This document shows, in pieces, positions 52,921-62,457 of a stretch of DNA of 64,000 nucleotides (position 1 is the first letter of the stretch; each line of letters starts with the position of its first letter). The notes below the pieces were generated by a model. That model had not been told where the DNA came from, did not search any database, and saw only the letters and a program-made list of their open reading frames with translations. The DNA lies in the NCBI GenBank assembly GCA_020639235.1, contig JACKHC010000001.1:1178001-1242000 (forward strand), in the 5' to 3' direction. This DNA comes from Phycisphaeraceae bacterium (GTDB lineage Bacteria > Planctomycetota > Phycisphaerae > Phycisphaerales > UBA1924). Position numbers and translations under genes: made by a program.

Positions 52921-54458
52921 GCGAAGTATTCGATCCGTCGCGCGCCGATGACGGTGCGATTGAGGAAATGCAGGTCGAGGAGCGTCGTGCTTCGGTAGTC
53001 CTGCGCCGCGACAACGCGCGCGAGACACGGATGGCGTCGATGGCCGCGGCCCAGAAGTCGCTCGCCGAGGCGCTGCGGCTGATCCACCGTTTGATTCTCG
53101 TGGTCATGGTCGGGTTGGTAGCGCTCTTCTTCTTCAGCGGATTCCGCCAGGTGAACGAAACCGAGCGCGGCGTGCGCCTGCTGTTCGGCAAAGCGGTGTC
53201 CTCGGAGTTGTCTCCCGGATTCCGCTTCAGCTGGCCGCGGCCCGTGGGTGATATCCGCAAAGTGGACGTGGCGCAGCAGGACGTGCTGATTCACAAGGCG
53301 TTCTATCCGCCGGTGAATGAACGCACCCAGATCAAGTCGATCCGCGACCTCGGCATCGGCTCGTACAACCTCGACCCGAAGATCGCGGGTTCGGTCATCA
53401 CCGGAGACGGCTCGCTCGCGCATCTGCGCTTGAACGCGGAGTATCAGGTCGAGAACCCAGTGGCCTATCTTGAGAACATCGGTGACGACGCGACCGCCGA
53501 CCGGATCGTCACATCGGTTGTGCAGCAAGCCGCCGTCCGAGTCGTTTCCGAAACAACCATCGACGAACTCCTGCTCCGGCGCGGGAGTGTGGTCGTCCCC
53601 GACGCGGGCGAGAGCCCCGTGCCGACCGAGTCCGGAACCGATGGCGAGCGGGCTTCCTCGGGTGACGCGCGTGCGGCCGTCGAGACGGCTCCGATCGTCG
53701 GCGGGGCTGGGGAGGTCGATATCGAGGTGCGAATGCGCGAGATCGCGCAAGACTCGCTCGACGCGATCAATGCCGGCATCCGTGTGACGCGGGTCGCGAT
53801 CTTCGAAGCGACTCCCCCCGCGCGGCTCACGATGGACTTCGACAAGGTGCAGCAATCCCGGTACGACGCGTCAAAGACGGTCGACGCGGCGCGATTGATC
53901 TACGACGGAACGCTCAACGCCGCGGCCGGCGCCGCGTACAAGCCGATGCTCGCCCTCATCGATCGGTACGGCATGCAACTCGACGCGGGCGAGACCGAGG
54001 CGGCCGCGGAGACGGTCGAAGTGATCTTCGCCTTGCTGCGCGGCGATTACGCGGACAAGCCACTGATCGTTGATGGCACTGACTACGGCCCGGTGCGTCC
54101 GTCCGGCGCAGCATCGAAGGCGATTTCCGAGGCCCAGGAGTACCGGTTCACCTCGCGAAAGCAGGCGGAAGAGATCGCGTCCACATTCCGCGCTAAACTC
54201 TCGCAGTACCGCGCCAATCGGAAGGTATTCATGGCGCGGGAGTGGGCCGAGGCGATGGAAGCGTTCGCGGGCCGCCCCTATGTGGATGTGTTCATGATGC
54301 CCGACGGCACCCAGGACCTGAGTCTGATCCTCAACGCCGACCCGGATGTAGCGCGCGACATCCAGCGTGCGCTGCAGAAACGCCGAATGGAAGAGAACGC
54401 CGCGTTCCGGACCGGGATGGAAGCGGGCGAGATGAACCGTTCCCCGCGCGAGAACTGA
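52917..54458 (+). CDS. HflK-like SPFH/Band-7 protein
   Basis: Protein of 513 residues with an N-terminal charged region, one span (ILVVMVGLVALFFFSGF) and a Band-7 domain (VNETERGVRLLFGKAVSSEL, SPGFRFSWPRPVGDIRKVDV). The domain is interrupted near residues 222-260 by a low-complexity insert rich in E, S, G and A. The C-terminal half holds coiled-coil helices and ends with a segment not found in short HflK. The start overlaps the HflC-like gene by four bases, indicating a paired complex. Confidence 0.84.
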   Translation: MSEVFDPSRADDGAIEEMQVEERRASVVLRRDNARETRMASMAAAQKSLAEALRLIHRLILVVMVGLVALFFFSGFRQVNETERGVRLLFGKAVSSELSPGFRFSWPRPVGDIRKVDVAQQDVLIHKAFYPPVNERTQIKSIRDLGIGSYNLDPKIAGSVITGDGSLAHLRLNAEYQVENPVAYLENIGDDATADRIVTSVVQQAAVRVVSETTIDELLLRRGSVVVPDAGESPVPTESGTDGERASSGDARAAVETAPIVGGAGEVDIEVRMREIAQDSLDAINAGIRVTRVAIFEATPPARLTMDFDKVQQSRYDASKTVDAARLIYDGTLNAAAGAAYKPMLALIDRYGMQLDAGETEAAAETVEVIFALLRGDYADKPLIVDGTDYGPVRPSGAASKAISEAQEYRFTSRKQAEEIASTFRAKLSQYRANRKVFMAREWAEAMEAFAGRPYVDVFMMPDGTQDLSLILNADPDVARDIQRALQKRRMEENAAFRTGMEAGEMNRSPREN

Positions 54459-54484
54459 TGGCACCGGCACGGAGGCAAAGGTAG

Positions 54485-55723
54485 ATGGCGATCCAGAAGG
54501 CCGGCATTCGTGAGAAATACGCTGCGGCTTCGCCGGGCGGCGCGCCCATCGTTGCGGTGCAGGACCTGTCGAAGATCTTCAAGGACTTCTGGATGCGCGA
54601 CCGCGCCCGCGCGGTCGACGGGGTCACGTTCGAGATCGAGCGCGGCGAAGTCTTCGGGTTGCTCGGTCCCAACGGCTCGGGCAAGTCCACGACGATCAAG
54701 ATCATCCTCGGATTACTTCACAAGACGAGCGGGCGCGTGGCGGTGTTCGGCCGGCTCCCGTCGGATGTCTCGATCAAGAAGCGCATCGGGTACCTGCCCG
54801 AGGAGTCGTACCTCTATCCGTTCCTGAACGCGCGCGAGACACTCGACTACTACGCGAAGTTGTTCCAGCTCGACCATCGCGCCCGCAAGCGCCGGATCAA
54901 TGAACTGCTCGACATGGTCGGGCTTTCGGGCGTGCAGCACCGCCAGATCCGCGAGTATTCCAAGGGTATGCAGCGGCGCATCGGGCTCGCCCAGGCGCTC
55001 ATCAACGATCCGGAGTTTCTGATTCTCGACGAGCCGACGACGGGCCTTGACCCGATCGGCACAAGACAGGTCAAGGATCTGATTATCCAGTTGGGCAAGC
55101 GCGGCAAGACGATTCTGCTCTCGAGTCACCTCCTCGCGGATGTCGAGGAGTGCGTGACACGCATGGTGATCCTCTATGGCGGCAAGATCCGCGCCGAGGG
55201 CACCTGCGATGACCTCCTTGAGTCACGCTCGCGGAGCATCATCGAGACCGATGCGCTGGACGACGCGACACTCGCGGACCTGCGGGCGACGCTCGCCAAG
55301 CACCGCCACACCATGGAGCGTGTCGCCCATCCGCGCCAGCGGCTCGAGGACTTGTTCATCGATATTGTCGAGCGCGCGCAGGCGGATCGGCTGGCGACGA
55401 GCGGCGCGACCCACGCCGGCGCGACGGCGGGCTTCCTGATGGGCGGCGAGCGGCGCGATGAGGGCGAGGCGCTGATCGAAGAGCTGGTCTCGCGCCGACC
55501 CGAACCCACGCCCGAAGCGCCCAAGAAACCCGAAGTGCCCAAGCCGGCGCAGCGTGCCGAACAGATCATCGACGATCTGATCGCCGAGTCCGGCGGGAGT
55601 GCGACCAAGGGCGCGAACGAGTCGAAGCCCTCGGGCAAGGGCCCGTTGCCGCCCGGCGGCGATGTCGACTCGGACGTCATTGACTCGTTGCTCAACCCGA
55701 AGAAGCCGGACTCCGGAGGCTGA
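54485..55723 (+). CDS. ABC transporter ATP-binding protein with long C-terminal tail
   Basis: ATPase of 412 residues: Walker A GLLGPNGSGKST, Q-loop region YLPEESYLYPFLNARET, signature YSKGMQRRIGLAQAL, Walker B LILDEPTTGLDP and H-loop LLSSHLLADVEE. After the nucleotide-binding domain (about 1-245) an accessory domain and a Pro/Glu/Lys-rich tail of about 100 residues follow. GGAGG lies nine bases before the start. It directly precedes the 635-residue permease, with which it should form an ABC-2 exporter. Confidence 0.92.
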   Translation: MAIQKAGIREKYAAASPGGAPIVAVQDLSKIFKDFWMRDRARAVDGVTFEIERGEVFGLLGPNGSGKSTTIKIILGLLHKTSGRVAVFGRLPSDVSIKKRIGYLPEESYLYPFLNARETLDYYAKLFQLDHRARKRRINELLDMVGLSGVQHRQIREYSKGMQRRIGLAQALINDPEFLILDEPTTGLDPIGTRQVKDLIIQLGKRGKTILLSSHLLADVEECVTRMVILYGGKIRAEGTCDDLLESRSRSIIETDALDDATLADLRATLAKHRHTMERVAHPRQRLEDLFIDIVERAQADRLATSGATHAGATAGFLMGGERRDEGEALIEELVSRRPEPTPEAPKKPEVPKPAQRAEQIIDDLIAESGGSATKGANESKPSGKGPLPPGGDVDSDVIDSLLNPKKPDSGG

Positions 55724-55738
55724 TCGCTCGCGACACGC

Positions 55739-57646
55739 ATGGAACTCCTGAGACGACTCAATCAGACGCAGCAATCGCGGCGATTCAAGATCATCGCGTC
55801 GATCATCGCGGCCGCACTGATCGTCGGCGCCTTCGTCGTGCTCTTTGTCATGGCCACCGGCCCCGACGCGAAGGCCGGTCTCCAGGCGCGCCTCGCCGAG
55901 CGATCGGGAACGGGTGTCGGAATCTTCGATCGCGGGCCGATCGAGACGATTCAGACCCTTGTCGACTCCGCCCTCGTGGCGATGCAGACAACCCCCGGCA
56001 AGGTCGGCATCGCGGTGTTCACCGGCATCACTCTGTTGGCGGCCCTCGGCGCGATCTGGCTCGGACTGGGCCTCTCGTACCTCATCCTGCTCCTAGTCGG
56101 CCTGGCGGTGGGGTGGCCGCTTGCCGCCATCGATGCGACGGGCGCGCTGGGGCGGATCATTCTCGGCATGGTGCCGCTCTCCATCGCGTTCCTGCTCCTG
56201 CTGCAACTGGCGCGATTCGCGCTCGGAGCGCCGCATCCCGTGTTCGCCGTAGCGCGGAATCTCCTGCAGGAAGCCGTCCGGATGAAGATCAGCGTGGTGT
56301 TCATCGTCCTGATGATCGTCATGCTCGCGGTCATTCCCACGCTGCTCTCTCCCGACCAGCCGCTCCGGTACCGCGTGCAGCAGTGGCTGCAGTACGGCAC
56401 GGGGCTGACATTCCTCGTGCTCGCGTTGATGACTGTCTTCTTCGCGACCGCGACCGTTACCTATGAGCAGCGCGACCGCGTGATCTGGCAGACCATGACC
56501 AAGCCCGTCCGCGCGTGGCACTTCCTCGCGGGCAAGTGGCTCGGGATTCTGGTGCTCAACGCGGTGCTGCTCGCGGTATCTTCGATGGGTGTGTTCCAGG
56601 TCACGGAGTACCTCCGTCGCCTCCCGGCGCAGGGCGAGGTCTACTACTACATGCCGGAGAATCAGTCGATTCCCGTGACGCAGGACCGCGACGCACTTGA
56701 GAAGGAAGTGCTCGTGGCGCGGCGGAGCCGGTTCATCACGCCACGAGAGTTCGATCCGGAGAAACTGAGTGGTGCGCTGGACGAGCGCATCGCCAATGTG
56801 TTGAGCAACAACCCGGAACTGTCCGACACGCCGAAGCTGCGTGAGCAGTTGCTCAACGAGATCGTGACCAGCGCGCGAGAACAGGAGCGGTCCATCGCGC
56901 GCGGGCAGTACAAGGAGTTCACGTTCAAGGGGCTGCCCGTCATGCGCGAGGGTGTCGAGCCGGACGACCTCACGCTCCGGTTCAACGCAAACGCCGGTTC
57001 CAACGACCCGACGGCGCAGTACCGCCTGCAGTTCATGATCGGGGGTGTGATCATCCCGGTGCAGGCGGGGCTCGATGTGTCGCAGGTGATTCCGGTCGAT
57101 CCATCAGCGGTAGAAGACGACGGCACGCTGCGCATCGCCGTCTTCAACGAAGAGACCAATCAGTTCAGCGTCTCGTTCCCGCCGGACGGGCTGGAAATCC
57201 TCTACGGGCGGCGCGGATACGAGATGAACTTTCTCCGAGTCGTGCTCGTGATGTGGCTCAAACTGTGCTTCATCGGCGCGGTGGCGATCGCGTGCTCGAC
57301 ATTCGTGAGCTTCCCCGTGGCGATTCTCATCACGGGCGTGGTGTTCTTCGCGGCCGAGAGCGCGGCATACCTGAACGAGTCTCTCGAGTTCTTCCGGGTC
57401 GAGGACGACAAAGGCGGGATCGACATCCTCCGGTGGATCTCGTACCACATCTCCGCGCCGATCGCGCGGAGTTTCCGCGTGTACTCGAGCCTGAGGCCGA
57501 CCGCGAACCTGGTGGACGGGCGGCTCGTACCATGGGCGGGCGTCGGAAAGGCCGCCTTCATCTTGTTTATGTGGTCCGGCGTGGTGATGGCGCTCGGGCT
57601 GATTGTCTTCCGCCGGCGCGAACTGGCGACATATTCCGGGCGCTGA
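55739..57646 (+). CDS. ABC-2 type permease, large form
   Basis: Membrane protein of 635 residues starting 15 bases after the ATPase gene. Spans lie near residues 20-40, 90-112, 115-125, 140-155, 182-200, 220-240 and 265-285, then again near 500-545 and 605-625. Between them is a hydrophilic domain of about 200 residues (290-490) probably outside the membrane. VFFATATVTYEQRDRVIWQT and MTKPVRAWHFLAGKWLGILV resemble the ABC-2 coupling region. The minus-strand permease at 48285 shares the plan but is shorter. Confidence 0.83.
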   Translation: MELLRRLNQTQQSRRFKIIASIIAAALIVGAFVVLFVMATGPDAKAGLQARLAERSGTGVGIFDRGPIETIQTLVDSALVAMQTTPGKVGIAVFTGITLLAALGAIWLGLGLSYLILLLVGLAVGWPLAAIDATGALGRIILGMVPLSIAFLLLLQLARFALGAPHPVFAVARNLLQEAVRMKISVVFIVLMIVMLAVIPTLLSPDQPLRYRVQQWLQYGTGLTFLVLALMTVFFATATVTYEQRDRVIWQTMTKPVRAWHFLAGKWLGILVLNAVLLAVSSMGVFQVTEYLRRLPAQGEVYYYMPENQSIPVTQDRDALEKEVLVARRSRFITPREFDPEKLSGALDERIANVLSNNPELSDTPKLREQLLNEIVTSAREQERSIARGQYKEFTFKGLPVMREGVEPDDLTLRFNANAGSNDPTAQYRLQFMIGGVIIPVQAGLDVSQVIPVDPSAVEDDGTLRIAVFNEETNQFSVSFPPDGLEILYGRRGYEMNFLRVVLVMWLKLCFIGAVAIACSTFVSFPVAILITGVVFFAAESAAYLNESLEFFRVEDDKGGIDILRWISYHISAPIARSFRVYSSLRPTANLVDGRLVPWAGVGKAAFILFMWSGVVMALGLIVFRRRELATYSGR

Positions 57647-57669
57647 CGCCCGAGCGATGGGGCACTCCG

Positions 57670-59694
57670 ATGCGATCTCGCGATCGAGTCATCCAGTTGG
57701 CGGCGCTGACCGCGCTCATCGTCTGCATGGTCTCTTCGACCGTGCTGAGCCGGAGTCTGACCGCCGAGGCCGGGCGCGCACAGCTGGTGTACACCGACAC
57801 CGTGCAAGAGGGCGACCCGCCCGAGGTGGCGCTGGGCATCGCGATGGGCGCTTTCCGCGGCCTGTTCGTCAACTACCTCTGGATTCGCGCGAACAAACTC
57901 AAGCAGGACGGCAAGTTCTACGAGGCGATCCAACTGTCGGAAGCGATCACGCGGCTCCAGCCCCGATTCCCGCGCGTGTGGGGCTTCCACGCCTGGAATC
58001 TCGCCTACAACATCTCCGTCGCGTGTCACACGGTTGACGAGCGGTGGAACTGGGTGAACGCGGGGATCCATCTCCTGCAGAACGAGGCGATCCCGCGCAA
58101 CCCGAACGATGTGATCCTGCACAAGGAACTCGCCTGGATCTACTTCCACAAAATTCAGGGATTCGCGGACGACGCGAACCGGTACTACAAGCGCAAGATC
58201 GCCGAGGAGTGGACCATCGTGCTCGGCACGCCTCCGATGACCGACGAGGTCGATCGCGATGAGGCGGTCGCGCGGATGGTGGAGTTCCTGCAGCCCGTGG
58301 CCGATGCGCCCAACACCCTCGACGAGGTGTACCGGCGCGAGATCGCCGATGCCGCGGGCAATGCCAAGCCGGGCGAGTCGGCGCCGACGGAGTCGGTCGT
58401 CAAGGCACTTGTCGAACGAATCGAGAAGGAGGCCGGACTCAAACTGGACCAGGACCTGCTGCGCCAGGTCGAGGTCGAGAAGGCGTTGTCGGGCGCGTGG
58501 TACATGCACGGCGCCGCGACGATGCCCAAGTCGATCACCGCGACCGGGCTAGCCGGATCGACGCGGAATCCGCAGCTCAAGGCGCTGATGGACGATGATC
58601 GGTACAAAGACGCGTGGGAGCGCTTGCTGCCCTTCGTGCGCAAACGCGTGCTGGTCGATGACTACAACATGGAACCGGCGCGGATGATCCGGTACACCAA
58701 GCAGTACGGCCCCTTCGACTGGCGCCACGCATGCTCTCACTCCGTGTATTGGTCGGTGCGCGGCATCGAAGAGGGGTACGACCGCATCGCGATCGATACC
58801 TACAAGACGCTCAACACGGACCGGGTGACCCTGCACTCCATGCAGGAACTCTTCCGCACGGGGTCGATCCAGTACGACCTCGTCACCGGTGAGTACATGG
58901 CGTTCTCCTCGCTCGGATGGCTCGATACTTATCGCCAGGTGCTGGAGGAAAACATCCGCGGCAGGCACTATCTCGCGGATGACCCCGACCGCGCGTACCG
59001 CACAACCAGCGCCGGGTTGGAGAATCTGATCCGCGACGCGATCGTCGCGTACTACCGGCGCGGCGATATCGCCAGCGCCGTGAAATGGAAGCAGTATCTG
59101 GAGGACGGCGTCGGCACATGGCTCAACTCCAACGACGACGCCAAGATCAACGAGCTGCGCGATCTGTCCATCGACGAGTTCTACGAGAAGCAACTCCGCG
59201 ACCGCGCATCGATCCCGCAGGTGGCGGAGTTCGAGGTGGAGGGTTCGCTTATGCAGGCCTTCCGGGCCCTGCTCCTTAGGAACGACATCGAGCGCTTCAA
59301 CAAGGAGTTCCGCTACGCCGCGGCGGTGCACAAGCTGTACTTCGAGAAGCAGAACTCGCAGACCTTCATCGACCAGAACACCCGTATGGAGGCGATGCCG
59401 CGGAACTTCAACGAGATGGTTGCGGTCGTGTTCTTCAAACTGATGTTCGAGCGGGACGCCGGCCCGTACAACGCCGCGGCGATCTTCCAGCGGGCGCCGC
59501 TGCTTATCCAGCAGTGGACCTACGACCGCGTGCGCTACTTCACGCTGTCGCAAGGGATGCTCACGCCGGAGGAGTTCGATCAGTTGTTCCCCGAGCCGGC
59601 GAACATGGAGAGCATGCGCGAGACGATCCGGGCCGAAGTTGAGGCGGAGCTCAAACGCCGCCAGATGCTTCAAGGGACCATCGAGCAGCAATGA
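57670..59694 (+). CDS. Large anchored protein of unknown function
   Basis: Protein of 674 residues with one N-terminal span (VIQLAALTALIVCMVSSTVL). A helical, Trp/Tyr-rich body follows with some TPR-like segments (KFYEAIQLSEAITRLQPRFP, WIYFHKIQGFADDANRYYKR). The body is conserved-looking and not low complexity; I do not recognise the family. The body faces outside if the first span is a signal anchor. It starts 23 bases after the permease and its stop overlaps the next gene, so it probably works with the transporter. Confidence 0.74.
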   Translation: MRSRDRVIQLAALTALIVCMVSSTVLSRSLTAEAGRAQLVYTDTVQEGDPPEVALGIAMGAFRGLFVNYLWIRANKLKQDGKFYEAIQLSEAITRLQPRFPRVWGFHAWNLAYNISVACHTVDERWNWVNAGIHLLQNEAIPRNPNDVILHKELAWIYFHKIQGFADDANRYYKRKIAEEWTIVLGTPPMTDEVDRDEAVARMVEFLQPVADAPNTLDEVYRREIADAAGNAKPGESAPTESVVKALVERIEKEAGLKLDQDLLRQVEVEKALSGAWYMHGAATMPKSITATGLAGSTRNPQLKALMDDDRYKDAWERLLPFVRKRVLVDDYNMEPARMIRYTKQYGPFDWRHACSHSVYWSVRGIEEGYDRIAIDTYKTLNTDRVTLHSMQELFRTGSIQYDLVTGEYMAFSSLGWLDTYRQVLEENIRGRHYLADDPDRAYRTTSAGLENLIRDAIVAYYRRGDIASAVKWKQYLEDGVGTWLNSNDDAKINELRDLSIDEFYEKQLRDRASIPQVAEFEVEGSLMQAFRALLLRNDIERFNKEFRYAAAVHKLYFEKQNSQTFIDQNTRMEAMPRNFNEMVAVVFFKLMFERDAGPYNAAAIFQRAPLLIQQWTYDRVRYFTLSQGMLTPEEFDQLFPEPANMESMRETIRAEVEAELKRRQMLQGTIEQQ

Positions 59695-60434
59695 CGCCTC
59701 AACCCGCGCGCACCGACCGTTGGGACCTGATCCGTTCGCCAGACGGTCGCGTGGCGGTGCGCTTGCCCGGCGGCGACCTCAAGCTCCACACGATTCTCGG
59801 CGTGGGTCGCAACTACGCCGATCACGCGGCCGAGATGGGCGCAGCGAGCCCGCCCGAGCGTCCGATGATCTTCTCGAAGAACGCCGCGTCGGTGTGCATG
59901 AACGGGGATGACATCATCATCCCGCGCGCGTGCGCCGATCGGGAGCAGGTGGACTACGAGGGCGAACTGGCGGTCATCATCGGCAAGGCCGCGGTCGATG
60001 TGCCGCGTGAGCGCGCCCCCGATGTCGTGCTCGGTTACTGCGTGTCCAACGATATCTCGGCACGATGGTGGCAGAAGCAGGGGAGCGGCGGGCAGTTCTT
60101 CAGGGGCAAATCGTTCGACACATTCTGCCCTCTGGGCCCGTTCGTTACGCCCGCCACACGAATCGCAGACCCGCAAGCATTCACGATCGAGACGCGCCTC
60201 AACGGCCGCGTTGTCCAGCACGCTCCGACATCGTCGATGATCTTCTCTGTGTTCGAGCTCATCGCGGAGTTGTCACGCGGCATGACGCTGCTCGCCGGGA
60301 CCGTGATCCTCACCGGCACACCCGCCGGAGTGGGCGCGGGCATGAGCCCGCCCAGATTCCTCAGCGATGGCGATGAGGTGACCGTTTCCATCGAAGGATT
60401 GGGTTCAATCACGAATCGAGTCCGAAACTCGTAG
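59691..60434 (+). CDS. Fumarylacetoacetate hydrolase-family protein
   Basis: Enzyme of 247 residues in the FAH family, which hydrolyses or isomerises beta-diketo acids such as acylpyruvates. Family motifs are GVGRNYADHAAEMG, VDYEGELAVIIGKA (metal-binding Glu pair), GYCVSNDISARWWQ (metal Asp), GKSFDTFCPLGPFV and LAGTVILTGTPAGVG. The start overlaps the preceding gene (ATGA), an odd partner for a membrane module. The substrate cannot be named from sequence. Confidence 0.9.
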   Translation: MTPQPARTDRWDLIRSPDGRVAVRLPGGDLKLHTILGVGRNYADHAAEMGAASPPERPMIFSKNAASVCMNGDDIIIPRACADREQVDYEGELAVIIGKAAVDVPRERAPDVVLGYCVSNDISARWWQKQGSGGQFFRGKSFDTFCPLGPFVTPATRIADPQAFTIETRLNGRVVQHAPTSSMIFSVFELIAELSRGMTLLAGTVILTGTPAGVGAGMSPPRFLSDGDEVTVSIEGLGSITNRVRNS

Positions 60435-60599
60435 TTCGTCCGAGAATCTCTGGCCCCGGCGCGCGCCGCCTTCGCATGTGGGGGTGTGGGCGATGCCAGG
60501 ATCGCACCAGCCCCGCAGACAGATCACTTCGCGCATTGTGTGCGACCGCGGCCTTGGTGGGCGGGTGGTCATCGTGCGCCCATCGCAAGGAGAGTCCCC

Positions 60600-62264
60600 A
60601 TGTCACGCACCTCTGCTTTCCGACGCGCCGCCGCCTGGACCATCGGTCTCGCCGGCGCACTCTCGGTTTCCACCGCCCACGCGGGCGGGGCCGAGTACGG
60701 CATCAACATCGATATCGACCGCCCGGTCCCGTTCATCGCCGATCTCCCGTCGAGCACCTACGGCGCCGCCGCGAATCAGCCGGGCACTTGGAATCTCGTC
60801 CGCGCCGCCGCCTCGGGCACAACCAACCTCGTCGGGCTGACCGGATTGGCGACCGGCGTTCAGATCCAACAGTTCGGTAGCGGCAACAGCAACGCGTCCT
60901 GCGTCGGCGGCATCGTGCAGATCGATTACTCCAACCTGATGTGCGATTACGCCTACGCCGTCACCGGCGTGCCCGATCCGCTCAACTACACGATCAAGTT
61001 CCTCCCGCCGGGCCAGTACGACGTGTACGTCTACGCGAGCCGCCCCAGCCAGAACGCCGCGAACAACCTCGTCAACTGGACCGTCGGCACGACGTCGATC
61101 GCGACCAAAGTCATCAACGGCACCTACACCACGCAGACCTTCCAGGAAGGGCTGACCCATGTCCGCCAGATCTGCACGATTCCCGTCGGCGGTGCCGACC
61201 TGAAGATCGCCGTCTTCGATGGCTCCGGCGAGTTCGGCGACCCCATCGGGTGCGGCGGCATCCAGATCGTCCGCGTCGATGAACCCACCGCCGCGATTAC
61301 CAGCCCCACATTCCAGGACTGCATCTGCTCGCCTGCCAATATCATCGGGTCCGTCGGCTCCGGCCAGTACTGGCTCGAGTGGTCCGCCACGGGCGATGCG
61401 CCGTGGACGCTCATCAACGCCGGCAACGGGCCGATCACCAACGGCACGCTCGGCACATGGGACGCCACCGGACTCCCCGAGGGGCTCTACGCGATCCGAC
61501 TCTCGGCGCAGAACTCCTTCGGCAACGAGGCCACCGCGTTCACAACCGCCTACCTCAATCAGGCGTTCACTTCCTTCAGTCTCTCCGGGCCCAGCGCCAA
61601 CGCCGTCTACGGCGGCGACATGTGCATCGGCGGCACGATCTGGGACGAGTGCTTCTCTCGCTGGTTCGCCGAGTACGCGCCGTCCGGCACGAGTTCATAT
61701 CAGCCCGTCGAAGCGGGCATGCCGTTCTACACCAACACCATCATTAACCAGACCGGCGCTGTGTGGGACACCACAGCCGTGCCCGACGGCATGTACAACA
61801 TCCGCGTTCGCGCATTCGACGAATGCCACCCCGAGGTGAGCCAGACGATCCCCGTCAAGGTCGACAACACGCCGCCCGTCGCGCAGATCACCTCGCCGAC
61901 CGATTGCACGCAGTTCTGCGGCCAGGTGTTCGTCATCGGCACCGCCACCGACGCCAACCTCGCCGGGTGGGTGCTCCAGCATTCCTCCGACAACGGCTGG
62001 GTCACCATCAGTTCGGGCAACACACCCGTGGTCAACGGCCTGCTCGGCACTTGGGATACGACTTCACTGCCCAAGTGCGCCTATACGCTGCGACTGGTCG
62101 TGAGCGACTCGGCGATCATCGATTGCAACGGCGTCATCCACCACTCATCGGAGGACATCGTCTCCGTCATCGTTGCGCCCGAGGGCGATGTCACCTTCGA
62201 CGGCGTCGTCAATGTCGATGACCTCAACGTCGTGCTGAGCAACTGGCTCGACACCTGCAACTGA
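60600..62264 (+). CDS. Secreted repeat protein with one dockerin-like motif
   Basis: Protein of 554 residues with signal peptide (SAFRRAAAWTIGLAGALSVSTAHA). A first domain (to about 235) is followed by three beta-sandwich-like repeats of about 100 residues. Each opens with a line like AAITSPTFQDCICSPANIIG and closes with NGTLGTWDATGLPEGLYAIR or a variant; paired cysteines recur. The C-terminus has a single motif EGDVTFDGVVNVDDLNVVLS. The start has AAGGAG seven bases upstream. Cell-surface adhesion or substrate binding is possible but unproven. Confidence 0.83.
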   Translation: MSRTSAFRRAAAWTIGLAGALSVSTAHAGGAEYGINIDIDRPVPFIADLPSSTYGAAANQPGTWNLVRAAASGTTNLVGLTGLATGVQIQQFGSGNSNASCVGGIVQIDYSNLMCDYAYAVTGVPDPLNYTIKFLPPGQYDVYVYASRPSQNAANNLVNWTVGTTSIATKVINGTYTTQTFQEGLTHVRQICTIPVGGADLKIAVFDGSGEFGDPIGCGGIQIVRVDEPTAAITSPTFQDCICSPANIIGSVGSGQYWLEWSATGDAPWTLINAGNGPITNGTLGTWDATGLPEGLYAIRLSAQNSFGNEATAFTTAYLNQAFTSFSLSGPSANAVYGGDMCIGGTIWDECFSRWFAEYAPSGTSSYQPVEAGMPFYTNTIINQTGAVWDTTAVPDGMYNIRVRAFDECHPEVSQTIPVKVDNTPPVAQITSPTDCTQFCGQVFVIGTATDANLAGWVLQHSSDNGWVTISSGNTPVVNGLLGTWDTTSLPKCAYTLRLVVSDSAIIDCNGVIHHSSEDIVSVIVAPEGDVTFDGVVNVDDLNVVLSNWLDTCN

Positions 62265-62307
62265 TCTCGTACGATCGGTTTCAGTTAATCCCAAGGTATC
62301 TGTGGAG

Positions 62308-62340
62308 CACGCCGCGGGCTACGGTCCGCGGCGTGTTTCT
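62308..62340 (+). terminator. Intrinsic terminator after the repeat protein
   Basis: A ten-pair perfect stem (62308-62317 with 62326-62335) with an eight-base loop is followed by TTTCT. The T-run is short, so efficiency is uncertain. Confidence 0.65.
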
Positions 62341-62457
62341 CTGCGCGATTTCGGGCCGCGCAATGCGATCTCGCTGAAATCGTCCCGCGCCGTGCCTAGT
62401 GTGCAGAAAGAATCGAGTTGGATCAACGAAAACCTCACTCTGCGGAAGGAGCATTCC

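Noticed and set aside
51964..54458. Calling the SPFH pair hflC and hflK by name
   Set aside because: No ftsH is nearby, there are three SPFH genes, and the HflK-like protein has a large insert and tail, so orthology is not established.
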